Positions 6,409 through 7,061 of a stretch of 7,061 nt of DNA are shown here, one piece after another (the stretch's first letter is position 1; each line of letters opens with the position of its first letter). Where the stretch lies: contig CAMCNM010000099.1 of the NCBI GenBank assembly GCA_945876015.1, positions 1 to 7,061 on the forward strand, given 5' to 3'. The position numbers were made by a program, and so were the translations under genes. Source of the stretch: Gemmatimonas phototrophica (GTDB taxonomy: Bacteria; Gemmatimonadota; Gemmatimonadetes; Longimicrobiales; Gaopeijiaceae). The notes beneath the pieces are model-generated. The model searched no databases and was not told the origin of the DNA. It saw only the letters and a program-made list of their open reading frames with translations.

Positions 6409-7061
6409 GTGACGGAGAACGTTTTGGAGACCGAAGCCCTGGAGCGTGAGGACGACATCGCGCTGGCCGACAAGATGAAGGCCGGCCGCGTTGCCATCCT
6501 GAGCGAGATCCACAAGCTCATCATCGGGCAGGAAGACGTCCTCGAGCAGGTGCTGCTCAGCCTGTTCGTGGGCGGAAACAGCCTGATCGTGGGCGTGCCC
6601 GGGCTGGCCAAGACCCTGCTCATCCACACGATGGCGCAGGTGTTGGACCTCAAGTTCAGCCGCATCCAGTTCACTCCGGACCTGATGCCGTCGGACATCA
6701 CGGGCACCGACATCATCCAGGAGGACGCGAGCACCGGACGCCGACACCTCGTGTTCGCGCCCGGACCGGTGTTCGCGAACATCCTGTTGGCGGACGAGAT
6801 CAACCGGACGCCGCCGAAGACGCAGGCCGCGCTGCTCGAGGCGATGCAGGAGAAGCGGGTTTCCTCGGGCGGCGAGGAATACAAACTCGACGCTCCATTC
6901 TTCGTGCTGGCGACCCAGAATCCGATCGAGCAGGAAGGCACCTACCCGCTGCCCGAGGCGCAGCTCGACCGCTTTCTTTTCAACATCATGGTGAAATACC
7001 CGAGCCATGAGGAGGAACTCGACATCATGAGAAGCGTGGCCAGCGACGTGGAGCCAATCGT
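6409..7061 (+). CDS. MoxR-family AAA+ ATPase (3' truncated)
   Basis: 217 codons are visible and the frame is open at the right edge; MoxR proteins are usually about 320-340 residues, so roughly two thirds is present. Key motifs are intact: IIGQEDV near residue 40, Walker A GVPGLAKT (62-69, Lys68 and Thr69), Walker B ILLADEIN (125-132, Asp129 and Glu130), sensor 1 VLATQNP (166-172, Asn171), and the MoxR hallmark [17 protein letters not shown] (173-189). The GVPGLAKT variant of the P-loop, with Ala before Lys, is normal for this family. The product is a cytoplasmic hexamer-forming ATPase that, in studied relatives, remodels client proteins together with VWA-domain partners; the VWA protein at the left of the window is a likely partner. 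The start is GTG with a good ribosome site. The N-terminal 20 or so residues are acidic ([16 protein letters not shown]). A DUF58 gene is the usual next gene in such clusters, but it is not visible here. Confidence 0.95.
   Translation, partial: MTENVLETEALEREDDIALADKMKAGRVAILSEIHKLIIGQEDVLEQVLLSLFVGGNSLIVGVPGLAKTLLIHTMAQVLDLKFSRIQFTPDLMPSDITGTDIIQEDASTGRRHLVFAPGPVFANILLADEINRTPPKTQAALLEAMQEKRVSSGGEEYKLDAPFFVLATQNPIEQEGTYPLPEAQLDRFLFNIMVKYPSHEEELDIMRSVASDVEPI

Overview
The window looks like one stretch of a single operon from a high-GC, Gram-negative-type (diderm) bacterium. Codon third positions are almost all G or C, every readable gene lies on the plus strand, and three of the five products begin with a Sec-type or Sec-like signal sequence. 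The gene set (a VWA/glutamine-amidotransferase-fold membrane protein, a caspase-like protein, a TPR metallopeptidase, DUF4159 and MoxR) resembles clusters I associate with Acidobacteriota and neighbouring deep-branching phyla. That placement comes from memory of gene content and is low confidence.

Layout: (1) 2-1918, the C-terminal part of a large VWA/GATase-like envelope protein with a C-terminal membrane anchor; its 5' end lies outside the window. (2) 1915-2949, a secreted caspase/legumain-fold protein in which serine stands where the catalytic cysteine is expected; it also has a canonical EF-hand-type calcium loop. (3) 2946-5582, a large exported TPR protein with a gluzincin (HExxH...E) metallopeptidase-like domain in its middle. 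(4) 5579-6367, a DUF4159 protein. (5) 6409-7061 and beyond, a MoxR-family AAA+ ATPase cut off by the right edge. There is no intergenic stretch over 41 bases, and I see no RNA gene, mobile element, CRISPR array or terminator.

The first four genes are joined by three consecutive 4-base stop/start overlaps (ATGA, ATGA, GTGA), which points to translational coupling and fixed relative output. MoxR follows after 41 bases with its own Shine-Dalgarno sequence. MoxR ATPases are generally thought to act as chaperone-like remodelling enzymes working with VWA proteins. Here the neighbours of MoxR are mostly exported or membrane-attached and carry protein-interaction or protease-derived folds, so I infer a cell-envelope assembly or quality-control machine related to the Bat-type MoxR/VWA operons. 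The least ordinary parts are the protease-fold protein with the Cys-to-Ser change and EF-hand loop, and its tight coupling to a TPR metallopeptidase. The whole assembly has no function I can name.
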